NCBI GenBank assembly: GCA_037132015.1
Contig: JBAXPW010000008.1
Span: 1 to 33,548 of the forward strand
Direction of reading: 5' to 3'
Origin: JBAXPW01 sp037132015
Lineage (GTDB): Bacteria; Patescibacteriota; Microgenomatia; UBA1406; GWC2-37-13
Length of the DNA: 33,548 nt
The notes beneath the pieces were generated by a model. It made no database searches. It was not told where the DNA came from and saw only the letters and a list, made by a program, of their open reading frames with translations. The translations under genes and the position numbers were made by a program. Of the stretch, positions 26,296 to 33,521 are shown piece after piece (position 1 is the first letter of the stretch; every line of letters begins with the position of its first letter).

Positions 26296-27633
26296 ATGAA
26301 AAAGCGTATTATGACTGGGGATCGTCCAACGGGAAAATTGCATGTTGGTCATCTTGTTGGATCTCTATTAAATCGTGTTGCTTTGCAAACAGAGTATGAT
26401 CAATATGTAATGATCGCAAACGTACAAGCATTAACTGATAACTTTGATAATCCATCAAAAGTGAAAGAAAGTATTGCTGAGTTGTTATGCGATTATTATG
26501 CGGTTGGTATCGATTTTGATCAAACGACTGTATACATTCAAAGTGAGGTTCCTCAAATTCATGAAATCTTCATATATTTAGCAAATTTTGCCACAATGCA
26601 ACAACTTTCTCATAATCCAACAATCAAAACAGAGATTGCACAGAAAGGATTTGAAAGCTCGACACCACTTGGATTTTATATATATCCAATACATCAATCG
26701 GGTGATATTTTGTGTGTCAATGCTGATTTAGTGCCTGTAGGCAAAGATCAGGCTCCTATGGTTGAAGATTGTCGTGAATTGGCTCGTAAGTTTAATAACA
26801 CATACGGAGTAAAAGTATTACATGAACCAGAAGCATTGTTTGGAATGCAGATCAATTTACCTGGTATAGATGGTAATGCAAAGATGGGAAAAAGTCTGAA
26901 TAACGCTATATATTTATCGGACACAGAAGAAGAGTTGCGAAAAAAAGTATTTATGATAAAAACAGATCCAAATCGTGTACATGCAACAGATTCAGGTACT
27001 GTTGAAGGGAACACAGTGTTTATTTATCATGATATCTTTAATAAAAATAAAGAAGAAGTTGAAGTCCTAAAAGAACAATACAGAAATGGAAAAGTAGGGG
27101 ATATGGAAGTAAAAGAAAAGTTATTTATTGCTATGAATGAGTTGCTAACTCCCATTCGTCAACGACGTATTGAAGCTGAAGGAAAAAAAGATGAGTTGAT
27201 GCTCAAAGCTATTGAGGGAAGTGAAAAGGTGCGCAAAATTGCAACAGGAATTGTAAAGAGTATGAAAAAAGCGATGAAGATAGAGTTTGAACCAATTTTT
27301 CCATCAAATGAGATAACGATCGAGGATTATGCCAAACTTAATATCAAGATGGGAACGATTATTACAGCAGAAAAAGTACAAAAGGCGGATAAATTACTGC
27401 GTCTGGAGTTTGATTTTGGAGATGAAAAACGACAGGTTCTAACTGCGATGGCTATGTATTATACCCCAGAAGAATTAGTTGGAAAAACAATACCTGTTTT
27501 AGTAAATCTAGAACCTCGTCAGATGCGAGGACTCGAAAGTCAGGGGATGCTTATTGCCACTGATGGAGAAGATGGAAAACCAGTGTTTTTAATTCCAGAA
27601 AAAGCAGTGAAAAATGGAACAAAAGTTCATTAA
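26296..27633 (+). CDS. trpS: Tryptophanyl-tRNA synthetase fused to a C-terminal tRNA-binding (EMAP II/Trbp111-like) domain
   Basis: The protein has 445 residues, about 110 more than typical bacterial TrpRS. Residues 1-330 are the synthetase: TGDRPTGKLHVGHLVGSL with HVGH at 16-19, a GKDQAPMVE segment, and KMGKS at 196-200. Residues about 339-445 form an OB-fold tRNA-binding domain (IEDYAKLNIKMGTIITAEKV, ADKLLRLEFDFG, PRQMRGLESQGMLIA) of the kind seen at the C-terminus of MetRS or alone as CsaA/Trbp111. The extra domain should raise tRNA affinity non-specifically. The reading frame is continuous, so the fusion is not an artefact of the gene call. It follows tyrS in the same unit and faces tgt. 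Confidence 0.93.
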   Translation: MKKRIMTGDRPTGKLHVGHLVGSLLNRVALQTEYDQYVMIANVQALTDNFDNPSKVKESIAELLCDYYAVGIDFDQTTVYIQSEVPQIHEIFIYLANFATMQQLSHNPTIKTEIAQKGFESSTPLGFYIYPIHQSGDILCVNADLVPVGKDQAPMVEDCRELARKFNNTYGVKVLHEPEALFGMQINLPGIDGNAKMGKSLNNAIYLSDTEEELRKKVFMIKTDPNRVHATDSGTVEGNTVFIYHDIFNKNKEEVEVLKEQYRNGKVGDMEVKEKLFIAMNELLTPIRQRRIEAEGKKDELMLKAIEGSEKVRKIATGIVKSMKKAMKIEFEPIFPSNEITIEDYAKLNIKMGTIITAEKVQKADKLLRLEFDFGDEKRQVLTAMAMYYTPEELVGKTIPVLVNLEPRQMRGLESQGMLIATDGEDGKPVFLIPEKAVKNGTKVH

Positions 27634-28127
27634 ATTGTGAATAGGAATATAGACTAAAGAGTAAAGTCATTATATTGTTCTTACAGTCTATCCCAGACCT
27701 CTCCTCCGATGGTGAAGAGTGCGGAGAAGTGGTACTGATTAGTGATTATGATGATTTAGCCTCATCTATTCTTCCAAACATATATAATAGGCGTTGTCTG
27801 GAAACAGGAAAAAATCGTGAAATTTGATCCATTTTGGCTACTAAAAATTAAGCATTATTTTGTGTTTTTTCATTCTTAATTCACCTGTCCGACGAATCGG
27901 AGGGTAATTTTTAATTTTTTTCCTACTCCCCTATCTCCAAATATATTTATCTTTAACGACGTCTCAAAAAGGGCCATTGAGGCTGAGATACTATTCCTAG
28001 AGAATTACATTTGATAAATTAGCCTCAAAATATGAACAAGTGTTCACTTCTCTTTTGTATTTGTGCCATCATTTTGATAATGCGGTAAATATTGAGTGGA
28101 AATAGAGGAGTCGAGAAGGGGGATAGA
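27634..28127. other. Intergenic region between convergent trpS and tgt
   Basis: 494 bases without a credible gene. It contains palindrome copy 2 (27888-27904), followed by T-rich sequence that may end trpS transcription. A long-range inverted repeat TTGAGGCT/AGCCTCAA (27977-27984 and 28021-28028) and a second TTAGCCTCA (27756-27764) offer alternative pairings. A CTGAGA motif at 27983-27988 recalls the TPP riboswitch, but the rest of that fold is missing. No known RNA was recognised. Confidence 0.45.
27888..27904. repeat. Dispersed palindrome, copy 2
   Basis: Arms TCCGACG and CGGAGGG around an AAT loop; the two central positions form a tandem G-A/A-G mismatch, the rest pair. T-rich sequence (27908-27921) follows, so on the (+) strand it could act as a weak terminator. 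Confidence 0.55.
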
Positions 28128-29333
28128 TCAATAGAACTTATAGTAGTCATTTTTGAGTGCTTCAAATGAACCCATAGCAATTGACTCTTGAATTTCTCGC
28201 ATGAGAGTAAGATAAAATTCAATATTATAAATTGTCGCGTATAAGAATGCGCGAGGATCTCTGAGAGTAAACCATTGTGCAAGTTGTGCGTAGGTGACTT
28301 TTTCTTGACCCAAGATACTTTTTGGATCTGTATTCATTAGATCATGATTTTGACGGATTTTTCTGATAGATATTTTTCCATGTTTTGTAAATATGAGTTT
28401 GTGTCTACCCTCTCGAGTTGGTATTACACAATCAAATAAATCTACTCCCCTTTCAACACCTTCAAAAATATCACGAACTTGTCCTATACCGAGTAGATGT
28501 TTTGGTTTTTCTTCGGGAAGATATGGAATTACCCAATCAAGAATGTTATGCATATCATCTTTTGATTTGCCAAGTGATCCACCAATACCAAATCCGGGAA
28601 CATCTTGTTGAGCAAGAAACTGCGCAGATTGTTTTCGAAGATCTTCATATTCTCCCCCTTGAATAATTCCAAATAATGCCTGTTTATCTGCAAAGTCTTT
28701 GTGCGCAATAATACTTCGTTGTAACCACGCATGTGTGCGCTCAAGCGCTTCTGCTGTATATTCTTTAGAATTGAGAGGAGATGTACATTCGTCAAAAGCA
28801 AACATGATATCTGCTCCGATACGATGTTCTATATCCATTGATTTTTCAGGATTAAGAGTTACTTTTGCTCCATTAAATTCAAATGTTACATCATTATCAG
28901 TAATGATTAGAGGGTTATCTGAATCGGTATTATGATTTTCTTTTTCACTTTTCGATTGTTGACTTTTGGTATTTGATTTTTCATCGGGAAATATTCCCAT
29001 TTTACCTACTCCATGAGCCTTACCAAATCCGAGAGAAAATACCTGAAAACCACCACTATCAGAAGCGACAATATTATTTAATTTGCTGAAATTATGTATA
29101 CCGTTCACTGCCTCAATTTTGAGAAGAATATCTTTTGTGTCAATGTGAAAAGTATTTACAATAGAATAGGGGATATTGAGAGCTTCATAATAATCTTTTG
29201 GTATTCCTTTGATTTCGCCTTCTGTTGCAACAATTGCAAGCTGAGGTGTGATTATTTTTCTTTCCTCATTTTGAAAGATGCCTGAGCGTGCTCGAGTTTT
29301 TTTATATTTTGAATAAATGTCGAAGCTAACCAT
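28128..29333 (-). CDS. tgt: tRNA-guanine transglycosylase (Tgt) lacking the zinc-binding cysteines
   Basis: The protein has 401 residues. The TIM-barrel catalytic features of TGT are intact: SDSGGFQVFSLG (Asp92), AFDEC (Asp181), IIQGG, GFGIGG, and the nucleophile region FDCVIPTREGRH with Asp301. It exchanges guanine 34 for a queuosine precursor in tRNAs with GUN anticodons. The C-terminal zinc site normally formed by CxCxxC and a later His is absent: only Cys183 and Cys302 occur in the whole protein and the usual TIHN segment reads TIYN. A 25-30 residue Lys/Ser/Asn insertion (about 116-143) sits after GVGKMGIF. No preQ1 synthesis genes are nearby, so base salvage is possible. Family secure, activity uncertain. 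Confidence 0.92.
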   Translation of the reverse strand: MVSFDIYSKYKKTRARSGIFQNEERKIITPQLAIVATEGEIKGIPKDYYEALNIPYSIVNTFHIDTKDILLKIEAVNGIHNFSKLNNIVASDSGGFQVFSLGFGKAHGVGKMGIFPDEKSNTKSQQSKSEKENHNTDSDNPLIITDNDVTFEFNGAKVTLNPEKSMDIEHRIGADIMFAFDECTSPLNSKEYTAEALERTHAWLQRSIIAHKDFADKQALFGIIQGGEYEDLRKQSAQFLAQQDVPGFGIGGSLGKSKDDMHNILDWVIPYLPEEKPKHLLGIGQVRDIFEGVERGVDLFDCVIPTREGRHKLIFTKHGKISIRKIRQNHDLMNTDPKSILGQEKVTYAQLAQWFTLRDPRAFLYATIYNIEFYLTLMREIQESIAMGSFEALKNDYYKFY

Positions 29334-29340
29334 AGGCTCT

Positions 29341-29370
29341 ATTATAACTTAATTTTTATTGAAAGTTGAA
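29341..29370 (-). promoter_or_regulatory. Promoter of tgt, leaderless
   Basis: On the (-) strand TTCAAC (29365-29370), an 18-nt spacer and a perfect TATAAT (29341-29346) end 7 nt before the ATG. Confidence 0.65.
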
Positions 29371-29396
29371 CCTCAAGAATTTTTCTAAAAATGATA

Positions 29397-29402
29397 TATA
29401 AT
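29397..29402 (+). promoter_or_regulatory. -10 box of leuS, leaderless
   Basis: A perfect TATAAT ends 7 nt before the leuS ATG. The 76-bp tgt-leuS gap thus contains two divergent leaderless promoters. No clear -35 box. Confidence 0.6.
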
Positions 29403-29409
29403 TATATCC

Positions 29410-32166
29410 ATGAAAAAGAAATTTATACCTGCTGAATTTGAAAAAAATATGTGTGATTTGTGGAAAAAAGATGACGTATACCGAACTCCAGAAAAATTAC
29501 AACAAAATAAAAAAATCTACGCATTATCAATGTTTCCCTATCCATCTGGAGCAGGGCTACATGTAGGGCACGTTCGTATTTTTACTGGAACTGATGTGAT
29601 TGCACGATACTTTCGTATGAAAGGCTACTCCGTCTTACATCCAATGGGATGGGATGCGTTTGGATTGCCTGCAGAAAACGCAGCAATAAAAGCAAAAAGT
29701 AATCCAATAGACATGGTTCCTGACAATATCGCAAACTTCAAACGACAGATGTCAGATCTAGGTCTTTCATATGACTGGAGTCGTGAATTTTCAACAACAG
29801 ATCCAGAATACTACAAATGGACACAGTGGTTGTTTATTCAATTTTTCTCAATGGGATTATTGTATAAAAAAATTACGTCAGTATATTTTTGTGATTTTTG
29901 TAAAACAGGTGTAGCTGAAGAAGAAGTTCTTGCAGACGGGACTCATGAGCGTTGTCAAAAGCCTATCACAAAAAAAGATTTGCCTCAATGGATTTTCCGC
30001 ATTACTGATTACGCAGACAGACTTTTATCAGATCTTGACTTGCTTGATTGGCCTGCGGGAATTCTTGCCATGCAACGAAACTGGATAGGGAAGAAAGAAG
30101 GAATAAATATTACATATAAAATCATTAAGTCAAAAGTCAAAAGTCAAAAGTCCAAAGAATATGATGATGAAGGAATTGCTGAAGTAGTGTGTTTTACGAC
30201 TCGACCAGATACCAATTTTGGTGCTACATTTATTGTGTTAGCTCCAGAACATCCATTTGTAAAGAAAATATTAAATGGTGAGATAGAATTAGAAAAAGAA
30301 ACAGACGTGAATGCAATAAAAACATATATTGAAAAATCAATGTCAAAAACTGATCAAGAACGATTGATGGAAGGCAAAAAAAAGACGGGTGTTTTTACTG
30401 GATTTTATGCATTAAACAATTTGAATGGTAAAAATTTACCAGTTTATGTTTCAGATTTTGTATTAGGAAACTTTGGTACTGGAGCAGTTGTGGGTGTTCC
30501 CGCACATGATATTCGTGATTTTCAATTTGCAAAGGAATTTGGAATAGAAGTTATTCGAGTTGTTGTTGCAAAAGATGGAAATACATCGGACATAACAGAA
30601 GAGAGTCAGGTGCAGGAAGAAGAAGGAACGATGATTAACTCAGATTTTTTGAATGGACTCGATATTCACGAAGCTACAATAAAAATTATGGATGTTCTTG
30701 AAGAAAAGGGATGGGGAAAACGAGTTGTGAGTTATCATCTTCGAGATTGGATCTTTTCACGTCAACGATATTGGGGAGAACCGATACCTATGGTGTATTG
30801 TGAAACATGCGCAGAAAAAGGAATTAGTGAATGGGATAGAAAAGTGAGTAATGACAAAAAACAAGATATCAATAAATATCGCACAAATGAGGTGGAACAA
30901 ACGGTATCAGAACGTATAAAAATGAATAAAAAAGATATGGTTGGATGGTTCACAATTGATGAACAAAGTCTTCCATTAGAACTCCCTTATATGAAATCAT
31001 ATGAACCATCTGGTACTGGTGAATCTCCTCTTGCAAAAGCCGAAGATTGGGTAAAAGCCACATGTCCAAATTGTGGTGGTGAAGCACGACGTGAGACGGA
31101 TACGATGCCAAACTGGGCAGGATCATGTTGGTATTTCATTCGTTTTGCTCAAAATCAATTAAAGTCAGAAGTAATATCATCATTACAAACAGAATTTATG
31201 GCATCTGGTAATGATTGGTCTCCTGTTGATTGGTATTTAGGAGGAGCAGAACATGCTGTTCTTCATCTGTTATATTCACGCTTCTGGGTTAAGGCATTAT
31301 ATGATCTCAAAATGCTTGACTACAAAGAGCCATTTTTACGTTTGAGAAATGTGGGAATGGTATTGGCAGAGGACAATCGAAAGATGAGTAAATCATGGGG
31401 AAATGTGATAAATCCTGATGATGTGATAAAAGAATTTGGAGCTGATACATTACGTATACATGAGATGTTTATGGCACCATTTAATCAGGAGATTGCATGG
31501 TCAACCTCTACCTTACAGGGTGCGTATCGTTTTCTCAGTCGTGTGTGGAACCTCTATCAAAGCTACCCAGTACTTACTTCAAACTACTCACTAACTGAAG
31601 ATCTCACACTAGTCTCTAAACTGAACAAAACAGTACAGAGAGTAACAAAAGATATTGGAGAGACGAAGTTTAATACTGCGATTGCAGGAATGATGGAGTT
31701 TGTAAATGAATGGGAAGCCAGTCTAAAGTCAAAAGATGAAAGTCAAAAGGATGCGGGTGAAAAAATGATTAAAGACGAAAGAAAGATGAATGAATTAGAT
31801 AATCAAAATGAAATAATTGATCCTGTTTTATCTGTTGAGAATGCAAAAAAGTTTTTGAAATTGTTAGCTCCTTATGCTCCATTTATGACTGAAAAGATAT
31901 GGAAAGATATCTTTGGAGAGAGTTCTTCTATTCATCTTTCATCTTGGCCTGAGGTAGATGAAAAGGCTATTCAACAAACTGGTGTGAACGTGCCAATTCA
32001 AGTCAATGGTAAAGTAAGAACAATGTTAGAGTTGCAAATGAATGAATTAGATGAAGATACGGTTGTGAAAAAAGCGCTAAATGACGAAAAAGTTAAAAAA
32101 TATGTCACTGATACACCAAAAAAAGTAATTTATGTAAAGGGAAAAATTCTCAATCTGGTGGTATAA
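29410..32166 (+). CDS. leuS: Leucyl-tRNA synthetase with low-complexity insertions
   Basis: The protein has 918 residues (typical about 810-880). HVGH at 51-54 and KMSKS at 658-662 mark the class I core; GWDAFGLPAENAAI, LPQWIFRITDYAD, the editing-domain TTRPDT and VPAHDIRDF segments and MPNWAGSCWYF are diagnostic. It charges tRNA-Leu and proofreads with the CP1 domain. Insertions relative to the family: a KSKVKSQKSK stretch at the start of the editing domain, coded by a 7-nt tandem repeat (30127-30152); about 40 charged residues after VYCETCAEKG; a simple repeat at 31573-31598; and KSKDESQKDAGEK near the anticodon domain. The N-terminal zinc-like domain keeps CDFC and one later Cys. The Nudix gene follows after 20 nt. 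Confidence 0.97.
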   Translation: MKKKFIPAEFEKNMCDLWKKDDVYRTPEKLQQNKKIYALSMFPYPSGAGLHVGHVRIFTGTDVIARYFRMKGYSVLHPMGWDAFGLPAENAAIKAKSNPIDMVPDNIANFKRQMSDLGLSYDWSREFSTTDPEYYKWTQWLFIQFFSMGLLYKKITSVYFCDFCKTGVAEEEVLADGTHERCQKPITKKDLPQWIFRITDYADRLLSDLDLLDWPAGILAMQRNWIGKKEGINITYKIIKSKVKSQKSKEYDDEGIAEVVCFTTRPDTNFGATFIVLAPEHPFVKKILNGEIELEKETDVNAIKTYIEKSMSKTDQERLMEGKKKTGVFTGFYALNNLNGKNLPVYVSDFVLGNFGTGAVVGVPAHDIRDFQFAKEFGIEVIRVVVAKDGNTSDITEESQVQEEEGTMINSDFLNGLDIHEATIKIMDVLEEKGWGKRVVSYHLRDWIFSRQRYWGEPIPMVYCETCAEKGISEWDRKVSNDKKQDINKYRTNEVEQTVSERIKMNKKDMVGWFTIDEQSLPLELPYMKSYEPSGTGESPLAKAEDWVKATCPNCGGEARRETDTMPNWAGSCWYFIRFAQNQLKSEVISSLQTEFMASGNDWSPVDWYLGGAEHAVLHLLYSRFWVKALYDLKMLDYKEPFLRLRNVGMVLAEDNRKMSKSWGNVINPDDVIKEFGADTLRIHEMFMAPFNQEIAWSTSTLQGAYRFLSRVWNLYQSYPVLTSNYSLTEDLTLVSKLNKTVQRVTKDIGETKFNTAIAGMMEFVNEWEASLKSKDESQKDAGEKMIKDERKMNELDNQNEIIDPVLSVENAKKFLKLLAPYAPFMTEKIWKDIFGESSSIHLSSWPEVDEKAIQQTGVNVPIQVNGKVRTMLELQMNELDEDTVVKKALNDEKVKKYVTDTPKKVIYVKGKILNLVV
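30127..30152 (+). repeat. Heptamer tandem repeat AAAAGTC inside leuS
   Basis: Nearly four head-to-tail copies of the 7-nt unit AAAAGTC. Related units occur at 31725-31750 in leuS and, on the (-) strand, in tgt around 28945-28975. Confidence 0.8.
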
Positions 32167-32186
32167 AATATTTATTACGAAAATGT

Positions 32187-32585
32187 ATGGAACCTCGATT
32201 TGAGATTGTAGTTCGCGCATTTATTCTGGATGATGACGGGCGTGTACTTCTTGCAAAACGTGCAAAAGAACCTGAAAAAAATAAATGGAGTTTGGTTGGA
32301 GGAAAAGTCGAGTGGCATGAAAAAGCTATTGATGCGGTTGTGAGAGAAGTGAAAGAGGAGTTGAATATAATATTTGTTCCTACATTTGAATTTTATACTG
32401 AATATTTCTTTCCTAATAAAAAACATCACTGTCATATTCTTTATTTTTCAGGCTCATATTCTGGAACTATCCATACAAAAAAAGATGAAATAACTGACGT
32501 GAAATTCTTTTCTATTACTGAAATACAAGAGATGAAAGATATTGCATGGGATCATGGAGAAAATATACAGAGGTATTTTAAATAG
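32187..32585 (+). CDS. Nudix hydrolase
   Basis: The protein has 132 residues, a single Nudix domain. The Nudix box Gx5Ex7REUxEExGU is present as GKVEWHE, seven residues, then REVKEELNI, with Asn in place of the final Gly. It would hydrolyse a nucleoside diphosphate linked to another group; MutT-type pool cleaning is one possibility, but the substrate cannot be read. It begins 20 nt after leuS and is probably co-transcribed with it. The out-of-frame ATG at 32183 is ignored. Confidence 0.88.
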   Translation: MEPRFEIVVRAFILDDDGRVLLAKRAKEPEKNKWSLVGGKVEWHEKAIDAVVREVKEELNIIFVPTFEFYTEYFFPNKKHHCHILYFSGSYSGTIHTKKDEITDVKFFSITEIQEMKDIAWDHGENIQRYFK

Positions 32586-32604
32586 GTTTGCAATAAGTAT
32601 TCAC

Positions 32605-32644
32605 TTTTGTACAAATTGACATTTTGTACAATACAATGTATTAT
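32605..32644 (+). promoter_or_regulatory. Promoter with palindromic operators of the toxin-antitoxin operon
   Basis: A near-consensus promoter: TTGACA (32616-32621), a 17-nt spacer and TATTAT (32639-32644), ending 7 nt before the ATG (leaderless). Two direct copies of TTTTGTACAA (32605-32614, 32622-32631), each holding the palindrome TTGTACAA, lie 17 nt apart on either side of the -35 box. A third palindrome AATACA-A-TGTATT (32630-32642) overlaps the -10 box. This is the layout of an autorepressed toxin-antitoxin promoter. Confidence 0.8.
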
Positions 32645-32651
32645 ATAAAAT

Positions 32652-32933
32652 ATGAAAAATATATCTGTTAGTACATTTCGAAACAATATGGCTTCATATA
32701 TGAATGAAATTGTATATAAAGGTAAATCATTTAATTTAACAAAAGGGAAAAAAATTGTAGCATTAATATCCTCTGTATCACCAGTTACATCTCCTTCTAA
32801 AGCGTATCAGCAGGATAAAATAGACGACTTAGATGAAATGATACGTGAAGTAATTCGAGTATTCGAGATAGAGACCGAGGATGAACCTGAAAATATCTCT
32901 CCTAAAGCAATAATTAAACCTGTTATTTTTTAA
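32652..32933 (+). CDS. Phd/YefM-like antitoxin
   Basis: The protein has 93 residues. The N-terminal half has the Phd/YefM pattern: ISVSTFRNNMASYMNEI, then GKSFNLTKGKKIVALISSV, a DNA-binding domain that usually dimerises on operators. The C-terminal half is acidic (DDLDEMIREVIRVFEIETEDEPE), as expected for a flexible toxin-neutralising tail. It is followed after 6 nt by a MazF-like toxin. Phd-type antitoxins more often pair with Doc or RelE; pairing with MazF/PemK-type is less usual. Autoregulation is supported by the operator palindromes in its promoter. Confidence 0.8.
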   Translation: MKNISVSTFRNNMASYMNEIVYKGKSFNLTKGKKIVALISSVSPVTSPSKAYQQDKIDDLDEMIREVIRVFEIETEDEPENISPKAIIKPVIF

Positions 32934-32939
32934 AACAGT

Positions 32940-33287
32940 ATGAAGTATCCTATTGTAAGTGTGTTATTTCCATTTGCTGAAAATTCTCATTCTCATAAAA
33001 GAAGACCAGCCCTTTGTCTTACAAAACCACAGGGAAAATATCAAATTGTGGTTGTATGTTATATTACTACGAAGGTTCAAAGTCTCACAGAAGTTGATCT
33101 TATTATAAGTAGCAATGATTCAGATTTTGAAAACACAGGTCTTCAGTATTCTTCTGCTATTGTGTTGCATAAACTTTCGAGCATTCCTATGAGTATGATA
33201 GAAGGAGAAATTGGAATATTCCCTGAGAGACTCATTCCCATTCTTAAAAAGAAGTTGAAAAATATGTTTGAGTTGTCTGCAAAATAA
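32940..33287 (+). CDS. MazF/PemK-like toxin (endoribonuclease)
   Basis: The protein has 115 residues, the usual size. The N-terminal PIVSVLFPFAENSHSHKRRPALCL matches the PemK/MazF strand-loop with KRRPAL, and VVCYITTKV plus SSAIVLHKLSSIPMSMI fit the rest of the SH3-like barrel. Relatives cut single-stranded mRNA at short motifs and slow growth; the antitoxin gene directly upstream supports the role. The typical Gly-Asp before the first strand is replaced by KYP, so activity is not certain. The gene is last in the operon and faces tRNA-Lys. Confidence 0.8.
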   Translation: MKYPIVSVLFPFAENSHSHKRRPALCLTKPQGKYQIVVVCYITTKVQSLTEVDLIISSNDSDFENTGLQYSSAIVLHKLSSIPMSMIEGEIGIFPERLIPILKKKLKNMFELSAK

Positions 33288-33325
33288 CTACCAACTTCTC
33301 AGAGCATTGACTGAACGAAGTGAAG

Positions 33326-33399
33326 TGAGCCCGCTGGGACTCGAACCCAGAACCAACAGCTTAAAAGGCTGCTGCTCTAACCAGTTGAGCTACGGGCCC
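33326..33399 (-). tRNA. trnK: tRNA-Lys (anticodon UUU)
   Basis: A complete cloverleaf on the (-) strand: acceptor GGGCCCG pairs with CGGGCTC (one G-T), D arm GCTC/GAGC, anticodon stem GCAGC/GCTGT around CTTTTAA (anticodon TTT at 33363-33365), T arm CTGGG-TTCGAGT-CCCAG, discriminator A at 33326. CCA is not encoded. The protein-like reading across this stretch is a shadow. Confidence 0.97.
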
Positions 33400-33426
33400 A
33401 TTAACACTTCACACAATATTACAACA
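33372..33426. repeat. Direct repeat, copy A: tRNA-Lys 5' half and its upstream flank
   Basis: 55 bp identical to 33494-33548, offset 122 bp. It covers the D arm and 5' acceptor strand of tRNA-Lys plus 27 bp of upstream sequence, including the probable promoter. Confidence 0.95.
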
Positions 33427-33468
33427 ACTCATTATACTGATATACCTCGTTAAACAAAGTATTGCCCT

Positions 33469-33521
33469 AGAACCAACCCGCCGAATCGGCGGACTGCTCT
33501 AACCAGTTGAGCTACGGGCCC
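33469..33521 (-). pseudogene. Partial tRNA-Lys copy with anticodon arm replaced by a palindrome
   Basis: The 5' acceptor strand, D arm and position-26 region are identical to tRNA-Lys, and AGAACCAAC (33469-33477) matches the variable-loop side. Between them the 14-nt anticodon arm is replaced by 16 nt containing CCGCCG-AAT-CGGCGG. No T arm or 3' acceptor strand follows. It could be a decayed tandem duplicate, a tRNA disrupted by a small palindromic element, or an assembly artefact at a contig end. Confidence 0.6.
33477..33493. repeat. Dispersed palindrome, copy 3
   Basis: Perfect 6-bp arms CCGCCG (33478-33483) and CGGCGG (33487-33492) around AAT, inside the partial tRNA copy. Confidence 0.65.

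Noticed and set aside
27961..28090. TPP riboswitch candidate (AACGACGTCTC..., GAGGCTGAGA)
   Set aside because: The opening resembles thiM-type elements, but the ACCTGATC-GGATAATGCCAGCG half is missing and the next gene lies on the opposite strand.
33268..33453. Protein reading SPLGLEPRTNSLKG... over the tRNA
   Set aside because: It is a well-known spurious translation of the complement of a tRNA gene (T arm and anticodon arm).
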